Part shown: positions 44,771-52,365 of the stretch, one piece after another
Position numbering within the stretch: the stretch's first letter is position 1
How the letters are laid out: each line of letters opens with the position of its first letter
Assembly: GCF_004122115.1 (NCBI RefSeq)
Contig: NZ_SBKP01000009.1
Coordinates: 79,087-143,086, forward strand
From: Sphingobium fluviale
GTDB lineage: Bacteria; Pseudomonadota; Alphaproteobacteria; Sphingomonadales; Sphingomonadaceae
Direction: 5' to 3'
DNA: 64,000 nt
Notes under the pieces: model-generated
Told to the model about the DNA's origin: nothing
Databases searched by the model: none
Seen by the model: only the letters and a program-made list of their open reading frames with translations
Made by a program: the position numbers and the translations under genes

Positions 44771-45217
44771 ATGCCGAAGATAGACCTTGATGCGATCGCA
44801 GCCACAAACACAACCGGCTATCCGGCCGATTATGCGAAACTGGTCGAGGGGCGCTGGGTGCGGCGGTTGGCTCCGCTGTTTGGCTTCACCGATTTTGGTG
44901 CCAGCCATGTGACGCTCAAACCCGGCGCGGCGTCGTCACAACGGCACTGGCATGAAGACGAGGATGAACTGGTCGTCATGCTTGCTGGCGAGGCGGTGTT
45001 GATCGATGATGCGGGCCGCACACCGCTAGCCCCCGGTGATGTTGCCGTATTTCCGAAGAATGATGGCAACGGCCATCATATCGTCAACGAAAGCGCGCAG
45101 GACTGCGTTTTCGTCGCCATCGGCAGGCCGCCCAAAGGGGCATGCCATTATCCTGACATCGATATGCAATATTCCGGCGCCACGGGCTTTACACGCAAGG
45201 ATGGATCGTCATTCTGA
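44771..45217 (+). CDS. Cupin domain protein
   Basis: A 148-residue single cupin. Metal-binding residues are visible in SSQRHWHEDEDELVVMLAGEA (kept short: HWHEDEDE with Glu) and in the second motif near NGHHIVNES. No enzymatic call can be made; such small cupins with an N-terminal extension are often annotated only as cupin. ATG 44771 has GGGGAG at the right distance; ATG 44765 is possible. It is divergent from dapE and followed at 11 bases by apt. Confidence 0.8.
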   Translation: MPKIDLDAIAATNTTGYPADYAKLVEGRWVRRLAPLFGFTDFGASHVTLKPGAASSQRHWHEDEDELVVMLAGEAVLIDDAGRTPLAPGDVAVFPKNDGNGHHIVNESAQDCVFVAIGRPPKGACHYPDIDMQYSGATGFTRKDGSSF

Positions 45218-45228
45218 CCGGGGGGCAC

Positions 45229-45780
45229 ATGCTGACAGAAGTTCACGACAATGCTGATCTCGCCGCGCTGGTGCGCACGATCCCGGATTTCCCCAAGCCG
45301 GGCATATTCTTTCGTGATGTTTCGACCCTTTTGCTCGACGGCAAAGGCTTTCGTGCGGCAATTGACCGGCTGATCGACACGTTCGATCCTGACGCGGTCG
45401 ATCTGATCGCCGGGATCGAGGCGCGTGGCTTCATCGTTGCCTCGGCTCTGTCTTATGCGCTGGCCAAGGGCAAGATCATGCTGCGCAAGGCTGGCAAGCT
45501 GCCCGGTGCCGCCATCGGCGTCGATTATGTACTGGAATATGGCACTGACAGGATCGAGATGCATGTCGGTGCGGTTTCGCCGGGTGCGCGGGTGCTGCTT
45601 GTCGATGATCTGATCGCGACCGGAGGGACGGCGCTTGCGGGCGTAAAGCTATTGCGGGGCGAGGGCGCGGTAGTCAGCCAAGCGCGGTTCCTCGTGGACC
45701 TGCCCGATCTGGGTGGCGCAGCGCGGCTGGCAGACGCGGGCGTGGCGAGCGGCGCTCTGCTCGTCTTTCCGGGGCACTAA
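45229..45780 (+). CDS. apt: Adenine phosphoribosyltransferase
   Basis: A 183-residue salvage enzyme that turns adenine and PRPP into AMP. The PRPP-binding motif is VLLVDDLIATGGTALAG; DFPKPGIFFRDVSTLL and GIEARGFIVASAL are typical of Apt. It is followed after three bases by a nucleosidase that releases adenine, so the pair recycles the adenine of S-adenosylmethionine by-products. Confidence 0.96.
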   Translation: MLTEVHDNADLAALVRTIPDFPKPGIFFRDVSTLLLDGKGFRAAIDRLIDTFDPDAVDLIAGIEARGFIVASALSYALAKGKIMLRKAGKLPGAAIGVDYVLEYGTDRIEMHVGAVSPGARVLLVDDLIATGGTALAGVKLLRGEGAVVSQARFLVDLPDLGGAARLADAGVASGALLVFPGH

Positions 45781-45783
45781 GCT

Positions 45784-46452
45784 GTGCGGATCGCGCTGAT
45801 CGCTGGGGTGGAGCAGGAGGCGGAAGCGTTTCTGCCGGGGCAGCATGACCGGCTGGAGCAGCATGGGCATCTGTCTGTGCGGTTCGTGAGGCATAGCGCG
45901 CACGAGATCGCAATCACCTGTTGCGGCGTCGGGAAGGTCAATGCCGCGATTGCGGCGACGCTGCTGGCAGGCCTGCATCATGCCGAGTTGTTGATGATCA
46001 TCGGTACGGCTGGCAAGCTCTCCGCCATCGCGGGCGACTGTTTTGCCATCCATGAGGCGGTGCAGGGCGATTATGGCGCGCAGCGACCAGAGGGATTTGC
46101 CCATTTTACGGCGGGAAGCTGGCCGATCGGTGTTGCGCGGGTCGAGGCGTTTCGTGCTTGTCCACTGCCGGATGTTGGCCTGCCGCAGGCGCGGATCGTA
46201 ACAGGCGACAGCTTTGTCGAGTGCCCGGATCACAGCCTTCGTTTGCGCGACGGCCTGAGCGGCGATCTTGTCGATATGGAGACCGGCGCGCTGGCGCAGG
46301 TGGCGCAGCAACTCGGCCTGCCATGGGCGGCGATTAAGGCGACGACGGACGACGCCAACGGGGCGAGTGCGGGCGATTTTCAGTCTAACCTGCTCCTTGC
46401 TGCGCGCCGCGCTGCGGAGGCGGCCGAGCAGGCTATCAGCCGGTTGCAATAG
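45784..46452 (+). CDS. 5'-methylthioadenosine/S-adenosylhomocysteine nucleosidase-like protein
   Basis: A 222-residue nucleoside phosphorylase-fold protein with GTG start. MTA/SAH nucleosidase marks are CCGVGKVNAAIAATLL, VTGDSFVE, VDMETGALAQ (with the ribose-binding Met-Glu) and IKATTDDANG (catalytic Asp). It splits adenine from methylthioadenosine or S-adenosylhomocysteine. Coupling to apt makes a complete adenine return path. It is somewhat diverged from E. coli MtnN, so MTA phosphorylase-like activity cannot be ruled out. Confidence 0.85.
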   Translation: MRIALIAGVEQEAEAFLPGQHDRLEQHGHLSVRFVRHSAHEIAITCCGVGKVNAAIAATLLAGLHHAELLMIIGTAGKLSAIAGDCFAIHEAVQGDYGAQRPEGFAHFTAGSWPIGVARVEAFRACPLPDVGLPQARIVTGDSFVECPDHSLRLRDGLSGDLVDMETGALAQVAQQLGLPWAAIKATTDDANGASAGDFQSNLLLAARRAAEAAEQAISRLQ

Positions 46453-46527
46453 CTGCGGTTGCGCTGCACCGCAAAATAGGCTAGGGGCCGCGCCCAAAGC
46501 ATCCCCTCTAAAAACGAGCAGACACTT

Positions 46528-48375
46528 ATGAGCATCCGCCCCAACGCTCTTCGGAACGTTGCCATTATCGCGCACGTTGATCACGGCAAGACTACCCTTG
46601 TTGACCAGTTGTTCCGCCAGTCCGGCACGTTTCGCGACAATCAGCGCGTGGAAGAACGGGCGATGGATTCGAACGATCTTGAAAAAGAGCGTGGCATCAC
46701 GATTCTCGCCAAGCCGACTTCGGTAGAGTGGGCGCCTCCGGGTGGCGGCGATCCGGTGCGTATCAATATCGTCGATACGCCGGGCCACGCCGACTTCGGT
46801 GGCGAAGTGGAGCGCATCCTCTCGATGGTCGATGGCGTGATCCTGCTGGTTGACAGCTCTGAAGGCGCGATGCCGCAGACGAAGTTTGTAACCGGCAAGG
46901 CGCTTGCGCTGGGGCTGCGTCCGATCGTCGTCGTCAACAAGGTCGACCGGCCGGACGAGCGTATTCAGGAAGTGCTGGATGAGGTGTTCGATCTGTTCGT
47001 GTCTCTGGACGCGACCGACGAGCAGCTTGATTTCCCTGTGCTTTATGCATCAGGCCGCAATGGCTATGCCAGCACCGACCCGGATCGGCGCGAAGGCACT
47101 TTGATCCCGCTGTTCGAGAAGATTGTCGAGCATGTGCCGCCGCCAGCGCTGGATGTCGATGCACCATTCACCTTCCTTGTGACGCTGCTGGATCGTGACA
47201 ACTTCCTTGGCCGTGTGCTGACAGGCCGCGTGACATCGGGCACACTGAAGGTCAATCAGCCGATCCATGCGCTCGATATGGATGGTAAGGTGATTGAGAC
47301 TGGTCGTGCATCGAAGATCATGTCGTATCGCGGGCTAGAGCGCGTTCCCGTCGACTCTGCTCAGGCGGGTGACATTATTTCGCTTGCGGGGCTTGCGGTC
47401 GCTACGGTGTCCAACACCATTGCCGATACGTCTGTTTCGGTGCCGATCCAGGCGCAGCCGATCGATCCGCCGACGCTCTCCATGCGCTTTGCCGTGAACG
47501 ATTCGCCGATGGCGGGCCGCGAGGGCGACAAAGTGACGAGCCGGATGATCCGCGACCGCCTGTTCCGCGAAGGCGAAAGCAACGTGGCGATCAAGGTGAC
47601 GGAAGCAGAAGACAAGGACAGCTTCGAGGTCGCCGGGCGTGGCGAACTTCAGCTTGGCGTGCTGATCGAGACGATGCGCCGCGAAGGCTTCGAGCTGGGC
47701 ATCTCCCGCCCGCGCGTTTTATTCCGCGATGGCGAGAACGGTCGCGAAGAGCCATATGAAACCGTCATCATCGACGTGGATGACGAGCACGCCGGCACCG
47801 TCGTCGAGAAAATGGCGATCCGCAAGGCCGAGATGACGGACATGCGTCCATCGGGCGGTGGCAAGACGCGCATCATCTTCTCTGCGCCGTCTCGCGGGAT
47901 GATCGGCTATCACGGCGAGTTCCTCAGCGACACCCGTGGAACCGGCATCATGAACCGCCTGTTCGAGAAATATGGCCCGTACAAGGGCACGATCGAGGGC
48001 CGCAAGAACGGCGTGCTGATCTCCAACGGCGCAGGCGAGGCGGTGGCCTATGCCCTCGGCCCGTTGGAAGAGCGCGGCATCCTCTTCGTCTCGCCCGGCG
48101 AACCGCTCTATGAGGGCATGATCATCGGCGAGAATGCCAAGCCCGAAGATCTCGAAGTCAACCCGATGAAGTCGAAGCAGCTCACCAACTTCCGCTCGAC
48201 CGGCAAGGATGACGCGATCCGCCTCACCCCGCCCCGGCGGATGACGCTGGAGCAGGCGATTGCCTATATTGACGAGGATGAGATGGTGGAGGTGACGCCC
48301 AAGTCCATCCGCATCCGCAAACGCCACCTCGATCCGCACGAGCGCAAAAAGGCGAGCCGCGCCAAGGCGGCGTAA
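46528..48375 (+). CDS. typA: Ribosome-binding GTPase TypA/BipA
   Basis: A 615-residue translational GTPase. G motifs: [33 protein letters not shown] and NKVDRPD. It is followed by EF-G-like domains II, III and V and the TypA-specific C-terminal domain ([33 protein letters not shown]). TypA helps ribosome assembly and translation under stress or cold. It stands alone with a ribosome site ahead of ATG 46528. Confidence 0.98.
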   Translation: MSIRPNALRNVAIIAHVDHGKTTLVDQLFRQSGTFRDNQRVEERAMDSNDLEKERGITILAKPTSVEWAPPGGGDPVRINIVDTPGHADFGGEVERILSMVDGVILLVDSSEGAMPQTKFVTGKALALGLRPIVVVNKVDRPDERIQEVLDEVFDLFVSLDATDEQLDFPVLYASGRNGYASTDPDRREGTLIPLFEKIVEHVPPPALDVDAPFTFLVTLLDRDNFLGRVLTGRVTSGTLKVNQPIHALDMDGKVIETGRASKIMSYRGLERVPVDSAQAGDIISLAGLAVATVSNTIADTSVSVPIQAQPIDPPTLSMRFAVNDSPMAGREGDKVTSRMIRDRLFREGESNVAIKVTEAEDKDSFEVAGRGELQLGVLIETMRREGFELGISRPRVLFRDGENGREEPYETVIIDVDDEHAGTVVEKMAIRKAEMTDMRPSGGGKTRIIFSAPSRGMIGYHGEFLSDTRGTGIMNRLFEKYGPYKGTIEGRKNGVLISNGAGEAVAYALGPLEERGILFVSPGEPLYEGMIIGENAKPEDLEVNPMKSKQLTNFRSTGKDDAIRLTPPRRMTLEQAIAYIDEDEMVEVTPKSIRIRKRHLDPHERKKASRAKAA

Positions 48376-48414
48376 CTTCCTGAATGGGAGTACGCTGCCG
48401 CGCGGGCTCGCTGG

Positions 48415-49152
48415 TCATTCTGCTATAAGGTGCCGTCCGTTGAGAGGCTGCACCGGCCTGGCATTGTGGCCCATGACTGTGTGCAGGGCGCCGATCTGCT
48501 CTTTGCTGGCGTGAACTGGCTTGACCAGCACATGCCAGGTCACTCCCTCTGTGCAGGGTGGTGTGGTGAGTGAGCCAGTGTAGCGAAACACATGCAGGTC
48601 TTGCGGCAGCAGGGCCGACGGATCGATCTGGGTGATTTTATAGTTGCCCTCTGGCGTATAAGCTTTTGGCGCGGCGGCGATCAGCTTCCCCAGCTCGTCA
48701 TGAGCGTTACCCTCCTCGAACATCACGCCCAGTACGGCCAGCTTTCCGTCAATGTCCTTATGCACGAAATGCGCGACCATGGGGTAATGTTTGCCGTTAA
48801 ACGCCTCTTCCGATGGCGTATGGAAATGCACCTGCACCAGATTGTAGCTATGTGTGCCGCTGACAAGGGTTGAACCGGGCGCGAAGTTTGCCTGTATCGT
48901 ATGTCCATTGTGGAGCAGGGAAACCGGCCCGGCATGGTAATTCGCTTTCACGGTAACAGTCTGTTTCGGGTCAAACGCCGCGTGGTCTATTGGGGATTGC
49001 GCCTTGCCCAAGGAGCAAGTCGCATATTCGGACGCGAGGGCGCCCCAATGCTCCGGTCCCTCCTTGCCTTCATAACCCCAGTGCGGCGCATGGCTCGTTG
49101 CGACGGCCATTGTCATGGAAACGGCGGATGCCAGTATAACAAGTGTTTGCAA
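48415..49152 (-). CDS. Alpha-type carbonic anhydrase, exported
   Basis: A 245-residue enzyme with a signal peptide (residues 1-21, to ATSHA). The zinc ligands are His109, His111 (VQVHFHTPSEE) and His128 (MVAHFVHK). KAQSPID and the C-terminal TGSLTTPPCTEGVTW are further alpha-class signatures, the latter holding the substrate-pocket Thr. It interconverts CO2 and bicarbonate in the periplasm. It is convergent with typA. No partner gene is near. Confidence 0.95.
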   Translation of the reverse strand: MQTLVILASAVSMTMAVATSHAPHWGYEGKEGPEHWGALASEYATCSLGKAQSPIDHAAFDPKQTVTVKANYHAGPVSLLHNGHTIQANFAPGSTLVSGTHSYNLVQVHFHTPSEEAFNGKHYPMVAHFVHKDIDGKLAVLGVMFEEGNAHDELGKLIAAAPKAYTPEGNYKITQIDPSALLPQDLHVFRYTGSLTTPPCTEGVTWHVLVKPVHASKEQIGALHTVMGHNARPVQPLNGRHLIAE

Positions 49153-49224
49153 GATGTGTCTCCCGGATAGCTGAAAGCTGTTTCTCCATTGTAGGATGGA
49201 GAAGGGTGATCCGGGTGAATCGGG

Positions 49225-50511
49225 CTATTCCAGAAACTCTTCGCGATCCGGGATGCGGGTAAATGCTATTTTGGTGCCGGAGAAGCCGCGACCGGCGCTG
49301 GGCAGCATGCCAATCAATACTGTATCGCGGCCGAATTTGTGGTTGAGCCGGTCCAGCGCGCGGGAAAGGCGCAGGTCGCGCGACGGGCGGGTAACGGCAA
49401 CCTTCGCTTCGTCCTCCCTATCCTCAAACAGGGATAGTTGCGTGGCCCCCTCTGGCTCCAGCCCCAGCAATATGACGGATATCTTCTTGATCGCAATTCC
49501 ACGTTGCTCTGCGATTGTCTGGTTCCAGATGGACAAAAGCATGGCGAGGAAAGTGGGGCTGTCCTGCGTAGGACGGCAGCGCATCTCGCCCCGCAGCCTG
49601 CGTCCATCCTCCAGCCGTGCCGAAAAGCCGAACAGCCGTGCAGTATATCCCATGCGTCTTAGCCGGGCGGCGGCCTTCATCGTCAAGCGGCGCGCGACGT
49701 TGATGGCCTCGTTTGGTGGACGCAATGCAGGGCCGAGTACATGACTGTGGCCGATAGAGCGGCGCTGCGTCTCGATCTCCGGCAAGTCATGCCCGCGTAG
49801 CAGATACCACATGCGCTCGCCCCAGATGCTGCCCCATAGCAGCCGCATCCGCCGTCGGTCCAGCGCCATCAGGTCGGCCATGGTACAAACACCCTTCAAC
49901 CATAGCCGCCTTTCCATATTGCGGCCAATTCCGGGCAGATCACGCGGTTTCAGCTCCGCGATCAGGCGGTGCTCCATCTCGTCCGGCATCAGGATGGTGA
50001 GGCCGTCGGGTTTTTCGAGGTCGGTCGCTACCTTGGCCAGATACCGGTTGGGTGCGATACCGATGGAGCAGCGGACCCAAGGCCCCAGAGTGGCGGCAAG
50101 ACCAGCCTTGATCGAAAGCGCGATAGCGCGGGCTACCTCCGGTTGCGCTTCGTTGCGGAGCAGGCGGGCCGCCATCTCGTCAATTGAACACACATCGCTT
50201 ACAGGGATGTGGCGGCTGATCTCGTCAATCGCGCGGTGATGATAGTCAACATATAGCTCATGCCGCGCCAGTACGCAGGCCAGGCTGCGACACAATCGTT
50301 TCGCTTCCCAGACCGGTGTGCCAGTGCGAATGCCGAAGGCCTTTGCCTCATAGCTGGCAGCGATCGCACAGGTGCTGTCTGTCTCCACTGGCACAACGAC
50401 AACCGGCCGCCCACGCAAGTGCGGCTGCTCCTGCTGCTCTACGCTGGCGAAATAGCTGTTGAAATCGATATACAGCCATTTGAGCGGCGATGGAGGATAA
50501 GGCAGGGGCAT
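49225..50511 (-). CDS. Y-family DNA polymerase (SOS-type translesion polymerase)
   Basis: A 428-residue translesion polymerase. The first metal Asp is in YIDFNSYFASVEQQ, and the acidic pair is in CSIDEMAARL, so the catalytic site looks complete (unlike ImuB). Palm, fingers, thumb (PRDLPGIGRNMERRL) and little-finger domains follow. It differs from classical DinB in its motif style and has no imuA or dnaE2 neighbour. A LexA box sits 35 bases before the ATG, so induction by DNA damage is likely. It is related to polymerases often found on plasmids of sphingomonads. Confidence 0.9.
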   Translation of the reverse strand: MPLPYPPSPLKWLYIDFNSYFASVEQQEQPHLRGRPVVVVPVETDSTCAIAASYEAKAFGIRTGTPVWEAKRLCRSLACVLARHELYVDYHHRAIDEISRHIPVSDVCSIDEMAARLLRNEAQPEVARAIALSIKAGLAATLGPWVRCSIGIAPNRYLAKVATDLEKPDGLTILMPDEMEHRLIAELKPRDLPGIGRNMERRLWLKGVCTMADLMALDRRRMRLLWGSIWGERMWYLLRGHDLPEIETQRRSIGHSHVLGPALRPPNEAINVARRLTMKAAARLRRMGYTARLFGFSARLEDGRRLRGEMRCRPTQDSPTFLAMLLSIWNQTIAEQRGIAIKKISVILLGLEPEGATQLSLFEDREDEAKVAVTRPSRDLRLSRALDRLNHKFGRDTVLIGMLPSAGRGFSGTKIAFTRIPDREEFLE

Positions 50512-50545
50512 ATGGGATACGACTCATGATGGCGCACAAGCATAT

Positions 50546-50560
50546 GTTCTTTTTTTGTTC
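50546..50560. promoter_or_regulatory. LexA (SOS) box, GTTC-N7-GTTC
   Basis: GTTC, seven T, GTTC: an exact match to the alphaproteobacterial LexA-binding repeat. It lies between the Y-family polymerase gene (left, ATG 50511) and the gamma-glutamylcyclotransferase-like gene (right, ATG 50576), and could control either; the polymerase is the expected target. Confidence 0.78.
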
Positions 50561-50575
50561 TTTTAAAGGGCGCGC

Positions 50576-50986
50576 ATGAGCAGCTCTGATGTGCTGTTCG
50601 TCTATGGAACGTTACGGCGTGGCTGTAATACGGCGGAGGCATGGCGGCTGCATCGCGAAAGCATGTGGCTGGGAGTGGGCGCGGCACGAGGGCAGCTGTA
50701 TAAGGTTGGGTGGTATCCGGCGTTAGTGGCCGACCCGGAACTGGCAGACAAAGTTACAGGTGATGTGGTGCGGATGGCGCAGCCGGAGGCGACGTTCGCG
50801 TGGCTTGATGCTTACGAGGAATGTACGCCCGATTTCCCGGAGCCGCATGAGTATCGGCGGGAACTGATCGAGATTATCTGCGAGGGCGGAGCGATGCGCG
50901 CATGGACTTATGTCTATGCGCGCCCGGTTGAGGGGCTGGAGGAGATTGTCGGCGGAGATTGGCTAGACCGTTTTCCGAGCCGATGA
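50576..50986 (+). CDS. Gamma-glutamylcyclotransferase-like protein
   Basis: A 136-residue GGCT fold protein. The substrate loop is FVYGTLRRGC and the likely catalytic Glu is in WLDAYEECTP. Family members release 5-oxoproline from gamma-glutamyl amines or peptides, but many bacterial ones are uncharacterised. Its last codons and stop lie in the left arm of a REP-like palindrome. It starts 16 bases after the LexA box. Confidence 0.85.
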   Translation: MSSSDVLFVYGTLRRGCNTAEAWRLHRESMWLGVGAARGQLYKVGWYPALVADPELADKVTGDVVRMAQPEATFAWLDAYEECTPDFPEPHEYRRELIEIICEGGAMRAWTYVYARPVEGLEEIVGGDWLDRFPSR

Positions 50987-51017
50987 GTGTTCTACGCTCA
51001 TCTTGAAAACGGTCTAG
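50963..51017. repeat. REP-like palindrome, copy B, carrying both stop codons
   Basis: A 13-base perfect outer stem CTAGACCGTTTTC/GAAAACGGTCTAG encloses GATGAG/CTCATC. The same unit is at 21962-22006 in reverse. The stop codons of both convergent genes lie inside it (TGA at 50984-50986, and TAG for the PepSY gene at 51016-51014), so it may work as a two-way terminator. Confidence 0.8.
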
Positions 51018-52363
51018 CGCGCTAATATCCTCCGGCCTGCCCGGTCTGCCAGCCACATCGCCACCAGCGAGAGCGCGAACAGAGGCAGAGTGAAGAAAAA
51101 GAATGTCCCGATCGCTAATATTCCTTTGCTGTGCGCCGGGGTGCGAGGTGCGGGCGGGGCCCCCAAGCCACCTTCTGGCTTGCGCCGCCGCCACTGGATG
51201 AAGCCGGTGATGCTGAGCATCACCAGGGCGAGCGCGGTAGCCAAGCCGATCAACTGGTTCACCCATCCAAACAGCGCTCCCTCGTGCCAGGCGATGCCAT
51301 AGCCCACCACGCGGTCTATCACATGCTTGTCGGCAAATGTTTCACGGCTGACTTCCTGCGATGTATCCGCATCATAGCGGATAGTCTGGCGTTGTGGCCT
51401 GTTCTGGCTGTCTGAGCGCACGGTCCACATGAGGCTGGACTTCGCGCCAAAGCGTTGCGGAGCTCCGGGCGGTGATATGATGACCGGAAAGGCCAGGTTT
51501 TCATTGCGTGCCTTTGCGACGATGGCGTCCAGCCGGTCTGGCGTATGATGTGCGTGGAGGTGAAGGGCGCCCGCAGTCATCGCTTTGTGGTCGTGCTCGG
51601 CATGCAGCGCATGTTCGTTGGCGTTGCCCGCATCGGGTGCGCGACCGCCAATCGTCCAATCCTGCGCGCCTTTCACCCAGCCCATCTGTTCACGCACCGC
51701 CTTGAAGCTGCTGCCCCATACGCCCGCCCATGGCAGCCCGGTCACGAGCAGCACAAGCGCGAGGCTGGATACCCAGAAACCCGTGACGGCGTGCAGATCC
51801 CGCCAGAGGACGCGCCCTCCCTGCTTGAGGCGCGGCCACAACACGCCAGCAGCGCCCCGCCCGCGCGGCCACCAGAGATACAGCCCGGTTGCGATCATCA
51901 CGATGGCCCAGCTCGCCGCCAGCTCGACCAGCCAGCTCCCGCGCGGGCCGAGCAGCAGTTGCCCGTGAATATCATGGGCGATCTGCATGATCCGCCATTC
52001 CGGGTCGATCGAGCCTAGCACGTCGCCCTGCGGCGAGACAAATACGTCGCGCATGCCCTTGTTGCCGGGCAGAGCGATGTGGATCAGTGCGGCGTCGCCG
52101 CTGCGCTCCGGCAGGCGATAGCTGTGGAAGGCGGCGCCCGGAAAGGCCGCGAGCGCTGCATCGCGCTGTACCGAGGGAGTGACCGCCGCCGCCACGGAAA
52201 AGCCCTGAAAACCGCGCTCCTCCCAGCGTTCGATCTGCGGCTTGAACAGATATAACGCGCCCGTGAGCGAGAGGATGAGCACCATCGGCATGACGAACAG
52301 CCCGGCGTAGAAATGCCAGCGCCAGATGGTGCGGTAGAGCGCGGTTTCCATGGCTTTTTCCAT
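51014..52363 (-). CDS. PepSY-associated membrane protein (iron/copper reductase type)
   Basis: A 449-residue inner membrane protein with four main transmembrane helices and periplasmic PepSY-like domains: HFYAGLFVMPMVLILSLTGALYLF at the start (kept short: LTGALYLFKPQ), AHDIHGQLLLGPRG, WRDLHAVTGFW, and the tail with two further helices. Conserved His in helices could hold haem, and such proteins reduce metals or siderophores for uptake. A His-rich loop (ALHAEHDHK, LHLHAHH) may bind metal. ATG 52363 follows the receptor stop by two bases with GGAGG eight bases before it, so it is coupled to the receptor gene. Confidence 0.87.
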   Translation of the reverse strand: MEKAMETALYRTIWRWHFYAGLFVMPMVLILSLTGALYLFKPQIERWEERGFQGFSVAAAVTPSVQRDAALAAFPGAAFHSYRLPERSGDAALIHIALPGNKGMRDVFVSPQGDVLGSIDPEWRIMQIAHDIHGQLLLGPRGSWLVELAASWAIVMIATGLYLWWPRGRGAAGVLWPRLKQGGRVLWRDLHAVTGFWVSSLALVLLVTGLPWAGVWGSSFKAVREQMGWVKGAQDWTIGGRAPDAGNANEHALHAEHDHKAMTAGALHLHAHHTPDRLDAIVAKARNENLAFPVIISPPGAPQRFGAKSSLMWTVRSDSQNRPQRQTIRYDADTSQEVSRETFADKHVIDRVVGYGIAWHEGALFGWVNQLIGLATALALVMLSITGFIQWRRRKPEGGLGAPPAPRTPAHSKGILAIGTFFFFTLPLFALSLVAMWLADRAGRRILAR

Positions 52364-52365
52364 GA

